Source: Chloroflexi bacterium RBG_16_72_14 (GTDB taxonomy: Bacteria; Chloroflexota; Limnocylindria; Limnocylindrales; CSP1-4). Taken from it: 6,411 nucleotides of DNA. The position numbers and the translations under genes were made by a program. The DNA is taken from positions 29,274-35,684 of the forward strand of contig MGOE01000019.1 of assembly GCA_001797035.1 (NCBI GenBank), written 5' to 3'. Positions 1-5,819 of the stretch are shown in pieces (within the stretch, counting starts at the first letter, position 1; every line of letters begins with the position of its first letter). The notes under the pieces are model-generated. The model was not told the DNA's origin. It made no database searches and saw only the letters and a program-made list of their open reading frames with translations.

Positions 1-1630
1 CCACGGCATCCGCGGAGGAGCCCGCCGCCACGGCCGCGCGGCGCCGCGCCTCGTGCTCGATGTCCCACATCCCGAGCGAGCCCAGGAAGTACGTCACCAG
101 CTGCGTTGAGGACAGCCGTGCCCGCTCGTCCTTGGCGACGGCCTCGGATCGCTCCTGGAAGGCGCCGTCGACCATCAGCGCGATCGCCTCCTCGGAGGTC
201 ATGCCCATGGTGTGGATCCGCACGTCGAGGATCGTGTTGACGACCGCGCGCAGGTAGAACTTCCAGTGGACGAGCCACAGCGCGGGATCGTCGCCGCCGT
301 AGCCGCGGTCCAGCATCACCTGGGTGACGTAGACCGCCCAGCCCTCCGCGAACAGCCCGGACCGGAACACCCGCCGGGCCAGCGACGAGCCGCGGTTCGC
401 GTACGCCATCTGGAGGTAGTGGCCGGGCACCGCCTCGTGGATCGTGAGCAGGCGCAGCTGCCGTGCGTTCATCTCGCGCAGGTACGACTCGACCTCGTCC
501 GCGTCCCATTCCGGGCGCACCGGGGTGACCGAGAAGAAGGTCTTCTGGCCGATGTCCAGCGGCCCCGGCGAGTCCAGCATTGCGCCGGCGAACGAGCGCA
601 GGAACTCCGGGGTCCAGTCGATCTCGAGCGGCTCGTCGACGAGGCTGATGACGCCGCGGTCCCGGCAGAACGCCTCGATGTCCGCGAGCTCGCGGCGGCA
701 GAACTCGACCAGCCCCTCGGCCGTGGGATGCTCGGCGGTGATCGCGTCGAGGGTACCGCGCACCAGCGCGCCGTCGTCGTCAGGCGCGGGCTCACCCGGC
801 CGCCAGCGGGGCCAGATCTCGCGCGCGATCCGGACCATCTCGGCGCGGACCGCGGCGTACTCCGCCTCGGCGCGGGCGAGGATGCCCTCCGGCATCGCCT
901 CGGGGTCGCGGAGCGTATGGCGGAGCTTGGCGGCGAACAGCTTGCGGCCGATGAGCGGAGAACCCGTCGCGCTGGGGGCGACCTCGCTCGCCAGGTGCTC
1001 GCCGATCGCCGTCAGGGCCTCGGCGGCGCGGTCCGCGGCGGCGCGCAGGCGGGGCAGGAGGGCGGCAACCTCGGCGTCCCCGGGCGCGGCGGCCTCCCCG
1101 AGCGCGACGGCCTGACGGGCCAGACCGGCCACGCCGCCCACGCGCTGGGCCGCGATCTCCGCGTGAAGCCTGGATACCGGCCGGGCCGGATTGCTGCCCA
1201 ACACCTCGCGGGCGTCCTCGATGATCCGGGGGATACCCTCCAGCCGCCCGGCGGCCGACGCCAGCCGGACCGCGAGCGGCGCGAACTCCCGGGCCAGCAG
1301 CGGGTGCAGCGAGAAGCCCATCAGGTAGACCCAGCCCAGCGGGTCCCAGGTGTCTTCGCGCAGCTCCGTCTCTCCGAACCGGAACGCGGCCAGCTCGCCC
1401 AGCACGAGGTCGCGGTCCACGCGCTCGTCGGCGGTCAGGTTGGCCCCGTCGACGCCGCCGAAGGTCGCCGACCAGCGATCGATGAAGGCGACTCGCGCCT
1501 GCCGGCCGGCTTCGCTCGTGTCCGGCCAGCGGTCGTCGTAGCGGTGGTCGCCGACGGCCGTCGCGAGGTCCGGCTGGAGGACGACGAACTCGTCGAGGAA
1601 GCGCGCGACGAGGTCGGGGAAGGCGGACAC
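1..1630 (-). CDS. DUF885 family metallopeptidase-like protein (C-terminus cut by window edge)
   Basis: Translating the minus strand from GTG at 1630-1628 gives 543 uninterrupted codons that run off the left edge, so only the C-terminal tail is missing; family members are usually about 550-600 residues. The start begins VSAFPDLVARFLDEF and is supported by GGAG six bases upstream. There is no signal peptide or membrane segment, so it is probably cytoplasmic. The C-terminal half carries the DUF885 (PF05960) signature: TIHEAVPGHYLQ (H398, E399, H404), then AEGWAVY with E429, then R461, D469, R471 and H473 in a segment reading LRAVVNTILDVRIH. These His/Glu residues resemble zinc ligands of gluzincin-type peptidases. 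The family is generally annotated as metallopeptidase-like, and the substrate cannot be predicted. Residues about 20-330 are the helical N-terminal part, rich in Ala, Arg and Glu. It is divergent from the amidohydrolase gene at 1700 with 69 bp between starts. Family assignment is strong; peptidase activity is inferred. Confidence 0.93.
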   Translation of the reverse strand, partial: MSAFPDLVARFLDEFVVLQPDLATAVGDHRYDDRWPDTSEAGRQARVAFIDRWSATFGGVDGANLTADERVDRDLVLGELAAFRFGETELREDTWDPLGWVYLMGFSLHPLLAREFAPLAVRLASAAGRLEGIPRIIEDAREVLGSNPARPVSRLHAEIAAQRVGGVAGLARQAVALGEAAAPGDAEVAALLPRLRAAADRAAEALTAIGEHLASEVAPSATGSPLIGRKLFAAKLRHTLRDPEAMPEGILARAEAEYAAVRAEMVRIAREIWPRWRPGEPAPDDDGALVRGTLDAITAEHPTAEGLVEFCRRELADIEAFCRDRGVISLVDEPLEIDWTPEFLRSFAGAMLDSPGPLDIGQKTFFSVTPVRPEWDADEVESYLREMNARQLRLLTIHEAVPGHYLQMAYANRGSSLARRVFRSGLFAEGWAVYVTQVMLDRGYGGDDPALWLVHWKFYLRAVVNTILDVRIHTMGMTSEEAIALMVDGAFQERSEAVAKDERARLSSTQLVTYFLGSLGMWDIEHEARRRAAVAAGSSADAV

Positions 1631-1636
1631 GGGCAG

Positions 1637-1640
1637 CTCC
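1637..1640 (-). promoter_or_regulatory. Ribosome binding site of the DUF885 gene
   Basis: The minus strand reads GGAG, then six bases, then GTG at 1630-1628. This selects that GTG over two other GTG triplets slightly upstream on the minus strand (one beginning at 1650), which are in another frame. Confidence 0.6.
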
Positions 1641-1665
1641 GGCGGGTCACGGGGTGGGTCACGAG

Positions 1666-1671
1666 AGTCTA
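1666..1671 (-). promoter_or_regulatory. Possible -10 element for the DUF885 gene
   Basis: The minus strand reads TAGACT, a four-of-six match to TATAAT that keeps the TAnnnT frame of bacterial -10 boxes. It would start transcription near 1659 and leave a leader of about 28 nt, enough to include the GGAG ribosome site. No convincing -35 hexamer is visible 16-18 bp upstream. In DNA this GC-rich, an AT-containing hexamer in the right place is suggestive only. Confidence 0.3.
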
Positions 1672-1687
1672 CTGTGCTCAGCGGGGC

Positions 1688-1693
1688 TACGAT
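1688..1693 (+). promoter_or_regulatory. Possible -10 element giving a leaderless amidohydrolase/lysA mRNA
   Basis: TACGAT matches TATAAT at four positions, including the key TA...T. It ends six bases before the GTG at 1700, so transcription would begin at or next to the first base of the start codon. No Shine-Dalgarno motif lies at a useful distance before this GTG, which agrees with leaderless initiation, a common mode in several high-GC phyla. No clear -35 box is seen. If correct, this promoter drives the whole four-gene unit through 5520. Confidence 0.4.
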
Positions 1694-1699
1694 CCGTCC

Positions 1700-3364
1700 G
1701 TGCCTGCCGACCTCGTCATCGTCAACGGACGCGTCTTCGGCGCCACCGCGGCGACCGCCGTGCGGGTTGAGGACGGCCGGATCGCGCAGCTGGGCACGGA
1801 CGCGATGGTGCGGGCGGCGCGCTCGCACGGGGCCGAGGTCGTGGACGCACGCGGGAGCCTCGTCCTCCCGGGCTTCGACGACGCCCACCTCCACCTCCGG
1901 GGCGGCGCCCGGTCGATGGACCACGCCCAGCTCTACCCGCTCCAGGCGGTCGAGGCCGTGCTGGCCGCGATCCGCGAGCACGCGGCGGCGAACGCCGACC
2001 GGCCGTGGGTCCTCGGGCGGGGCTGGCTGTACGCTCCGTTCCCGGGCGGCCTGCCGACACGCGCGCTGCTCGATGCGGCCGTGCCGGACCGGCCCGCGTT
2101 CATGGGCTGCTATGACGGCCACACCGGCTGGGCGAACTCCGCGGCCCTGCGCCTGGCCGGCATCGATCGCCGGACGCCGGACCCGCCCAACGGCCTGATC
2201 GTCCGGGACGCGGATGGCGAGCCGACCGGCGTGCTCAAGGAGGACGCCCAGGCGCTCGTGGAGCGGCTCATCCCCGTCCCGGGCGAGGCCGAGGACCGCG
2301 CCTCCGTCCGTCGGGCGCTGGGCGCCATGCACACGATGGGCCTGACCGCCGCCCAGGACGCGTGGGTGGACCTCGACGAGCTGGCGTTCTGGCGCCGGGT
2401 CCGCGACGCCGGCGAGCTGCCGCTCCGGCTGCGCGCCGCGCTGATCATGGAACCCGGGCAGACGCTCGCGGCGTGGCGGGACCGGCTGGATGCGTACGCG
2501 GCGGCCGCCTTCGACCTGCGCGGCGGCGACCGGCTGGACGCCGGGATCCTGAAGGGCTTCGTGGACGGCGTGATCGAGGCACGGACGGCGGCGATGCTGG
2601 CGCCCTACGAGGACGACGCCTCGAGCGGGCTGCCGGCCTGGGAGCCGGACGAGCTCGACGCCTTCGTGGCCGAGGCCGACCGGCGCGGCTGGCAGGTGGA
2701 GCTCCACGCGATCGGCGACTGGGGCGTGCGGATGGCGCTCGACGCCTTCGAACACGCGGCCGCCGCGAACGGGCCGTGGGCCGGCGACCCGCACGGGCGG
2801 GGCGTGGCCCCGGGCACGCACGCGCGGCGCCACCGCGTCGAGCACGTCGAGACCATCGACCCGGCGGACATCGGGCGCTTCGGGCGGCTGGGCGTGGTCG
2901 CGTCGATGCAGCCGTACCACGGCGACCCCTCGCCCAACCAGATCGACGTGTGGGCCGGGAACATCGGGCCGGACCGGGCCAGCCGGGCCTGGGCCTGGCG
3001 CTCGATCCGCGAGGCCGGCGGCGTGCTCGCGTTCGGGTCGGACTGGCCGGTCGTGCCCTTCGACCCGTTCATCGCGCTCAACAGCGCGGTCAACCGCCAG
3101 ACGGTCGACGGGCGGCCGGAGGGCGGCTGGCTCCCCGCCGAGCGGCTGCCGGTGGCGGACGCGCTGGAGGCGTACACGGCGGGGTCCGCGTACGCGGCGT
3201 TCACCGAGCACCGCCGCGGCCGCCTGGCCCCGGGCATGGACGCGGACCTCGTCGTGCTCGATCGGGACCTGCTCGCGGCCGGTCCATCTGCCATCATCGG
3301 CACCGGCGTCCGCCTCACCGTGCTCGGTGGGGTCGTCGTCCATCGCGCGGAGGATCGCTCGTGA
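1700..3364 (+). CDS. Amidohydrolase family 3 protein (YtcJ/NfdA-like)
   Basis: A protein of 554 residues from GTG at 1700; it starts PADLVIVNGRVFG, the usual opening beta-strand of this family. It belongs to the metal-dependent amidohydrolase superfamily, Amidohydro_3 (PF07969), whose members include the exoenzyme regulatory protein-like YtcJ and N-substituted formamide deformylase. Visible elements are the small N-terminal beta domain (1-55), the metal-binding HxH in DAHLHL (H63, H65), K285 in ILKGFVDG (candidate bridging lysine), VELHAIGD (H336), RHRVEHVE (H378, H382), FGSDWPV (D448) and the C-terminal return to the beta domain ending GRLAPGMDADLVVLD. All expected metal ligands are present, so it is likely active on a C-N bond such as an amide; the substrate is unknown. 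There is no signal peptide. No in-frame ATG, GTG or TTG lies between 1631 and 1699, and the reading frame open further left is antisense to the DUF885 gene. Its stop overlaps the next start (GTGA, 3361-3364), implying translational coupling. Confidence 0.93.
   Translation: MPADLVIVNGRVFGATAATAVRVEDGRIAQLGTDAMVRAARSHGAEVVDARGSLVLPGFDDAHLHLRGGARSMDHAQLYPLQAVEAVLAAIREHAAANADRPWVLGRGWLYAPFPGGLPTRALLDAAVPDRPAFMGCYDGHTGWANSAALRLAGIDRRTPDPPNGLIVRDADGEPTGVLKEDAQALVERLIPVPGEAEDRASVRRALGAMHTMGLTAAQDAWVDLDELAFWRRVRDAGELPLRLRAALIMEPGQTLAAWRDRLDAYAAAAFDLRGGDRLDAGILKGFVDGVIEARTAAMLAPYEDDASSGLPAWEPDELDAFVAEADRRGWQVELHAIGDWGVRMALDAFEHAAAANGPWAGDPHGRGVAPGTHARRHRVEHVETIDPADIGRFGRLGVVASMQPYHGDPSPNQIDVWAGNIGPDRASRAWAWRSIREAGGVLAFGSDWPVVPFDPFIALNSAVNRQTVDGRPEGGWLPAERLPVADALEAYTAGSAYAAFTEHRRGRLAPGMDADLVVLDRDLLAAGPSAIIGTGVRLTVLGGVVVHRAEDRS
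3349..3353 (+). promoter_or_regulatory. Ribosome binding site of the PF04020 membrane protein gene
   Basis: GGAGG lies inside the last codons of the amidohydrolase gene, seven bases before the GTG at 3361. It is a full-strength Shine-Dalgarno sequence and fixes the start, although the reading frame is open far upstream. Confidence 0.75.
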
Positions 3365-3756
3365 AGGGAATCGTCATCGGCATCGCCGCCACCGCGATCG
3401 CCTTCGCCATCCTGGTCAACGTGCTGCCCAACTCGATGGTGTCGTTCAAGGGCGATGCCGTGGCGCTGGTCGGCCTCGCCATCGTGTTCGGCCTGGTCAA
3501 CGCGTTCATCAAGCCGGTGGTCAAGCTCCTGTCGTTCCCGATCTCGATGATGACCCTCGGGCTCATCGGCTTCGTGATCAACGCCGGGCTGCTGCTGCTC
3601 ACCGCGTACGCCGCCCGGGAGTTCGCCGACATCCCGTTCACGGTCGGCGGGTTCCCGGTGTCGGGGATCACGGCGGACACGCTCGTGGCGGCCGTGGTCG
3701 CCTCGGTCGTGCTGAGCCTGATCTCGACGCTCGTCGGGCTCGTCGTCCACGACTGA
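3361..3756 (+). CDS. Four-helix integral membrane protein, 'phage holin family 4' (PF04020)
   Basis: A protein of 131 residues from GTG, chosen for GGAGG seven bases upstream and the GTGA overlap with the preceding stop. It has four predicted membrane segments at about residues 3-22, 34-50, 60-84 and 105-129. The signature of the family sits around helices 2 and 3: GLVNAFIKPVVKLLSFPISMMTLGLIGFVINAGLLLL, given here only as residues 44-80, with conserved N47, K51, P52, P60, T65, G67 and N74. The segment at 86-104 (REFADIPFTVGGFPVSGIT) matches the polar loop before the last helix. Despite the name, this family is widespread on bacterial chromosomes and its function is unknown; nothing phage-like surrounds it here. 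It lies between the amidohydrolase and lysA, 4 nt from the latter, so it is co-transcribed. Family assignment is secure; role is not. Confidence 0.92.
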   Translation: MKGIVIGIAATAIAFAILVNVLPNSMVSFKGDAVALVGLAIVFGLVNAFIKPVVKLLSFPISMMTLGLIGFVINAGLLLLTAYAAREFADIPFTVGGFPVSGITADTLVAAVVASVVLSLISTLVGLVVHD

Positions 3757-3760
3757 GCCG

Positions 3761-5092
3761 ATGGCCGGCGGCGGCGCGCCGTCGGACGCGTCAGGCTCCG
3801 GGTCGCTCGCCGCGTCCCTGCGCGAGGCGGCGAGACGGTTCGGGACGCCCGCGTATGTGACCTCGGTCGCGGCGCTCGAGGCCGCCGCCGCGGAGCTGCG
3901 CGATGCCTTCCCGGACCCCTGGCTGCGCGCGTTCTCGCTCAAGGCGAACGACGTGCCGGCGATCGTCGCGCGGCTGGGGGAGCTGGGGCTGGGCGCGAAC
4001 GTCGTGTCCGCCGGGGAGTGGGCCGCGGCGCGGCGGGCGGGCATCCCCGACGACCGGGTGACGCTCGAGGGCATCGGCAAGACGGCGTCGGACCTGCGGG
4101 CGGCGGTGCGGGCGGCGGCCGAGGGGCGCCCACTCCGGTGGGTCGCCGTGGAGAGCGCGGCGGAGCTGGAGGCGTTGGCAGCGCTCGCCGGTCGGGCGGA
4201 ACTGGGGGCGGGACGCGGGGCCTGGGGCTCGGGCGGCGGGCGGCCGGCGCTCGACGTCCTGCTGCGGCTCAACCCGGACGTGGCACCCGAGACGCAGGCC
4301 GGCCTGGCGGTGGGGCGCGGGAGCTCGAAGTTCGGCATGACCGAGACCGAGCTGACCGCCGCGGCGGCAGCGATCCCCGAGGGCTCGCCGCTCCATCTCC
4401 TGGGCATCCACCTCCACGTCGGGTCACAGCTGGGAGCGGTCGATGCGTGGCGCGACGCCGTCCGGCGCGGGCTGGCGCTGCTCGCGCTGATCGGCGCCGG
4501 GCGCGAGGGCTTCGACACCTTCGACGTTGGCGGCGGGTTCCCGGTCGGCGAACCGGGCACCGTCCCTTCGCCGGCCCGGTTCGCACGCGAGCTGCCCGCG
4601 CTGCTCGATGGGCTGCCGGCGGACCGGCGGCCCGCGCGGCTGGCCGTGGAGCCGGGGCGGTTCCTCGTGGCGCGGGCCGGCTGGCTGGTCGGTACCGTGC
4701 TCCATGTCCGCGAACGGGCGGGCGCCGAACGGGTCGTCGTCCTGGACACCGGCATGACCGAGCTGATCCGGCCGGCGCTGTACGGGGCGCGGCACCGGGT
4801 CGCGGCGCTGACGTCCCTCGGGCTGCCGCGCGAGCTGCCGCTGCCCGGCAAGCCCGCCATCGGTGCCGACCTCGCCCCTGCGCGTGTGGACGGCCCGGTG
4901 TGCGAGTCCACTGACACCTTCGACCGCCACGACCTGCCCCCGCTCCGCCGGGGCGACCTGGTCGCGATCGCGGACGCCGGTGCCTACGCGGCCTCGATGT
5001 CGATGACCTACAACGGCCGGCCGCGTCCCCCGCAGGTGCTGCTCGAGCCGGACGGCCGGCTGGTCCTCGGCCGGCGGCGGGGCAGGGCCTGA
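3761..5092 (+). CDS. lysA: Diaminopimelate decarboxylase
   Basis: A protein of 443 residues from ATG, 4 nt after the previous stop; no strong ribosome site is visible, so translation may depend on coupling. It is a fold-type III PLP-dependent decarboxylase that converts meso-2,6-diaminopimelate to L-lysine and CO2 in the cytoplasm. PLP lysine is K61 in AFSLKAND; other hallmarks are HVGSQ (H219-Q223), DVGGGFP (phosphate loop, 255-261), EPGR (297-300), DTGMTELIRPALYGARH (329-345), the substrate-binding CESTD (C381, E382, shared active site of the dimer), DAGAYAASM (405-413) and the closing YNGRPRP (Y417). Together these point to DapDC rather than ornithine or arginine decarboxylase. Two mild oddities: the lysine motif is FSLKAN where YAxKAN is usual, and a glycine-rich stretch at 149-160 (GAGRGAWGSGGG) precedes the strand LDVLLRLNP, probably a surface loop. 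The first about 18 residues are low-complexity. The stop shares a base with the next ATG (TGATG). Confidence 0.96.
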   Translation: MAGGGAPSDASGSGSLAASLREAARRFGTPAYVTSVAALEAAAAELRDAFPDPWLRAFSLKANDVPAIVARLGELGLGANVVSAGEWAAARRAGIPDDRVTLEGIGKTASDLRAAVRAAAEGRPLRWVAVESAAELEALAALAGRAELGAGRGAWGSGGGRPALDVLLRLNPDVAPETQAGLAVGRGSSKFGMTETELTAAAAAIPEGSPLHLLGIHLHVGSQLGAVDAWRDAVRRGLALLALIGAGREGFDTFDVGGGFPVGEPGTVPSPARFARELPALLDGLPADRRPARLAVEPGRFLVARAGWLVGTVLHVRERAGAERVVVLDTGMTELIRPALYGARHRVAALTSLGLPRELPLPGKPAIGADLAPARVDGPVCESTDTFDRHDLPPLRRGDLVAIADAGAYAASMSMTYNGRPRPPQVLLEPDGRLVLGRRRGRA

Positions 5093-5520
5093 TGCCGTCC
5101 CGCGGCGCGACGCTCGCCCTCGCATCACTCCTGGCCATCGGCCTCATCGGGTGCACGCCGGACCCCGGCTCGGTCCTGACGCCTCCGGCGGCCGTCGAGC
5201 TCCCTCCCCTCAGCGTGTCGAACGAGACAAGCATCCCGATCTCGCTGATCGTGAACGGTGAGGTGATCGAGATCGTGTCGCCGGGCGACCGCGAGGATCC
5301 GATCGAGGCCGCGCTGCCGAGCCTCCCGTGGTCGATCGAGGCCCGATCGCCGACCGGCCGTGTCCTGGTGACGTTGGCGGTCGGGCCGGAGGACCGGATC
5401 ACGGCCACTCACGGCCGGGCCACCGGCGTGGATCTCTCGTGCGGCCGGCTGCGGATCTGGTCGGGTCCGCCGCTGGACGGCCCGACGTTCATCCCGGGCC
5501 CGTCCGGCGATTGCGAGTGA
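5092..5520 (+). CDS. Small predicted lipoprotein, unknown function
   Basis: A protein of 142 residues. The N-terminus is a typical lipoprotein signal: R4, a hydrophobic core at 6-19 (ATLALASLLAIGLI) and a lipobox LIGC with C21 as the predicted lipidated cysteine. Mature protein would be about 122 residues on the outer face of the cytoplasmic membrane, or in the periplasm-side envelope. After a Pro-rich linker (22-39), residues 40-115 alternate hydrophobic and polar residues as in a beta-sandwich, for example LSVSNETSIPISLIVNG, LPSLPWSIEARSPTGRV and LVTLAV. Two more cysteines, C117 and C141, could form a disulfide around the Gly/Pro-rich tail. I do not recognise a named domain. I have a vague impression of similar short lipoproteins in uncultured Chloroflexota, but cannot confirm it. 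Its ATG overlaps the lysA stop by one base, so it is translated with lysA; a role in lysine synthesis is not implied. Confidence 0.85.
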   Translation: MPSRGATLALASLLAIGLIGCTPDPGSVLTPPAAVELPPLSVSNETSIPISLIVNGEVIEIVSPGDREDPIEAALPSLPWSIEARSPTGRVLVTLAVGPEDRITATHGRATGVDLSCGRLRIWSGPPLDGPTFIPGPSGDCE

Positions 5521-5549
5521 GAACCGGGCCTTGGTCGGTCGACCCGGGT

Positions 5550-5625
5550 GCCTGCCTGCCAGCCGCCTGCCTGCCCAGCCGCCTGCCTGCCGCAGGCAGG
5601 CGGGCCACCCAGCCGCCTGCCTGCC
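5550..5625 (+). repeat. Four direct copies of GCCTGCCTGCC
   Basis: Exact 11-bp copies start at 5550, 5565, 5581 and 5615. The last three are preceded by AGCC, giving a 15-bp unit at 5561-5575, 5577-5591 and 5611-5625; the last two share an 18-bp unit, CCCAGCCGCCTGCCTGCC (5574-5591 and 5608-5625). The first three are spaced 15 and 16 bp apart, a near-tandem array. Inverted copies of CCGCCTGCCTG occur at 5593-5603 and 5846-5856. This is seen directly; origin by slippage or repeat spread is inference. Confidence 0.85.
5579..5603. repeat. Perfect 12-bp inverted repeat (strong hairpin)
   Basis: Arms 5579-5590 (CCGCCTGCCTGC) and 5592-5603 (GCAGGCAGGCGG) are exact reverse complements around a single C at 5591. 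In RNA the innermost pairs would open to make a loop, leaving a stem of about 11 GC-rich pairs. It begins about 60 bp after the lipoprotein stop and is the best candidate transcript-end structure for the operon, but no T-run follows on either strand. Confidence 0.8.
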
Positions 5626-5633
5626 CAGCAGGC
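5619..5633. repeat. GCCTG-N5-CAGGC palindrome, copy 1
   Basis: GCCTG CCCAG CAGGC. It overlaps the last GCCTGCCTGCC direct repeat. The outer stem can alternatively pair CGCCTGC (5614-5620) with GCAGGCG (5628-5634). Confidence 0.75.
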
Positions 5634-5660
5634 GTACGGATGAACCACCCACCGAATCCC

Positions 5661-5675
5661 GCCTGTCCAGCAGGC
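5661..5675. repeat. GCCTG-N5-CAGGC palindrome, copy 2
   Basis: GCCTG TCCAG CAGGC, with the stem conserved and the loop differing by one base from copy 1. It starts 42 bp after copy 1. Confidence 0.75.
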
Positions 5676-5711
5676 AGGACCGCGAAGCACGAACGGCTCC
5701 TTCACGTTTCT

Positions 5712-5726
5712 GCCTGTTGGGCAGGC
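5712..5726. repeat. GCCTG-N5-CAGGC palindrome, copy 3
   Basis: GCCTG TTGGG CAGGC; the inverted repeat extends one pair outward to TGCCTG/CAGGCA (5711-5716 and 5722-5727). It starts 51 bp after copy 2. Confidence 0.75.
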
Positions 5727-5751
5727 ATGAGGATGGGATCTCCATCGGGAT

Positions 5752-5766
5752 GCCTGTTGAGCAGGC
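5752..5766. repeat. GCCTG-N5-CAGGC palindrome, copy 4
   Basis: GCCTG TTGAG CAGGC, also extending to TGCCTG/CAGGCA (5751-5756 and 5762-5767). It lies exactly 40 bp after copy 3 and differs from it by one loop base. Confidence 0.75.
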
Positions 5767-5795
5767 AGCGGAACCTGGCGCCGGGCCGGAACCGG

Positions 5796-5819
5796 GCAGC
5801 GAGCGGCGCAGCGAGCGGC
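5796..5819 (+). repeat. 12-bp tandem duplication GCAGCGAGCGGC
   Basis: Two exact, adjacent copies at 5796-5807 and 5808-5819. The second runs into a small inverted repeat, GAGC-GGC-GCTC (5813-5823). The sequence is unrelated to the GCCTG/CAGGC elements and looks like a simple slippage product. Confidence 0.75.

Noticed and set aside
212..1699. A long plus-strand open frame upstream of and in frame with the amidohydrolase, which would make a 1050-residue fusion.
   Set aside because: It lies antisense to the well-supported DUF885 gene, has low-complexity Arg/Gly/Asp-rich content with no family resemblance, and the amidohydrolase domain begins naturally at the GTG at 1700.
2362..3360. An open frame upstream of and in frame with the PF04020 protein, which would make a 464-residue protein.
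   Set aside because: It overlaps the amidohydrolase core out of frame, its translation is Arg/Gly/Ala low-complexity sequence, and GGAGG plus GTG at 3361 gives a complete family-length protein.
3361..3756. A prophage lysis cassette, suggested by the name 'phage holin family'.
   Set aside because: PF04020 proteins are common chromosomal membrane proteins; no endolysin, structural, integrase or other phage gene is nearby, and the gene sits inside a metabolic operon.
2605..4917. A 770-codon minus-strand open frame across the amidohydrolase, membrane protein and lysA genes.
   Set aside because: Its translation is a Ser/Arg/Ala/Pro-rich low-complexity product typical of antisense frames in very GC-rich DNA, and it overlaps three genes with clear family motifs.
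5524..5549. A terminator hairpin pairing CCGGG (5524-5528) with CCCGG (5543-5547), and the small palindromes GGTCGACC and ACCCGGGT.
   Set aside because: The stem is only 5 bp with a 14-nt loop and no T-run; palindromes of 8 bp are expected by chance in GC-rich DNA.
5550..5770. A CRISPR array.
   Set aside because: The conserved units are only 11-15 bp, the gaps vary from 4 to 36 bp, the units differ internally, and no cas gene is present.
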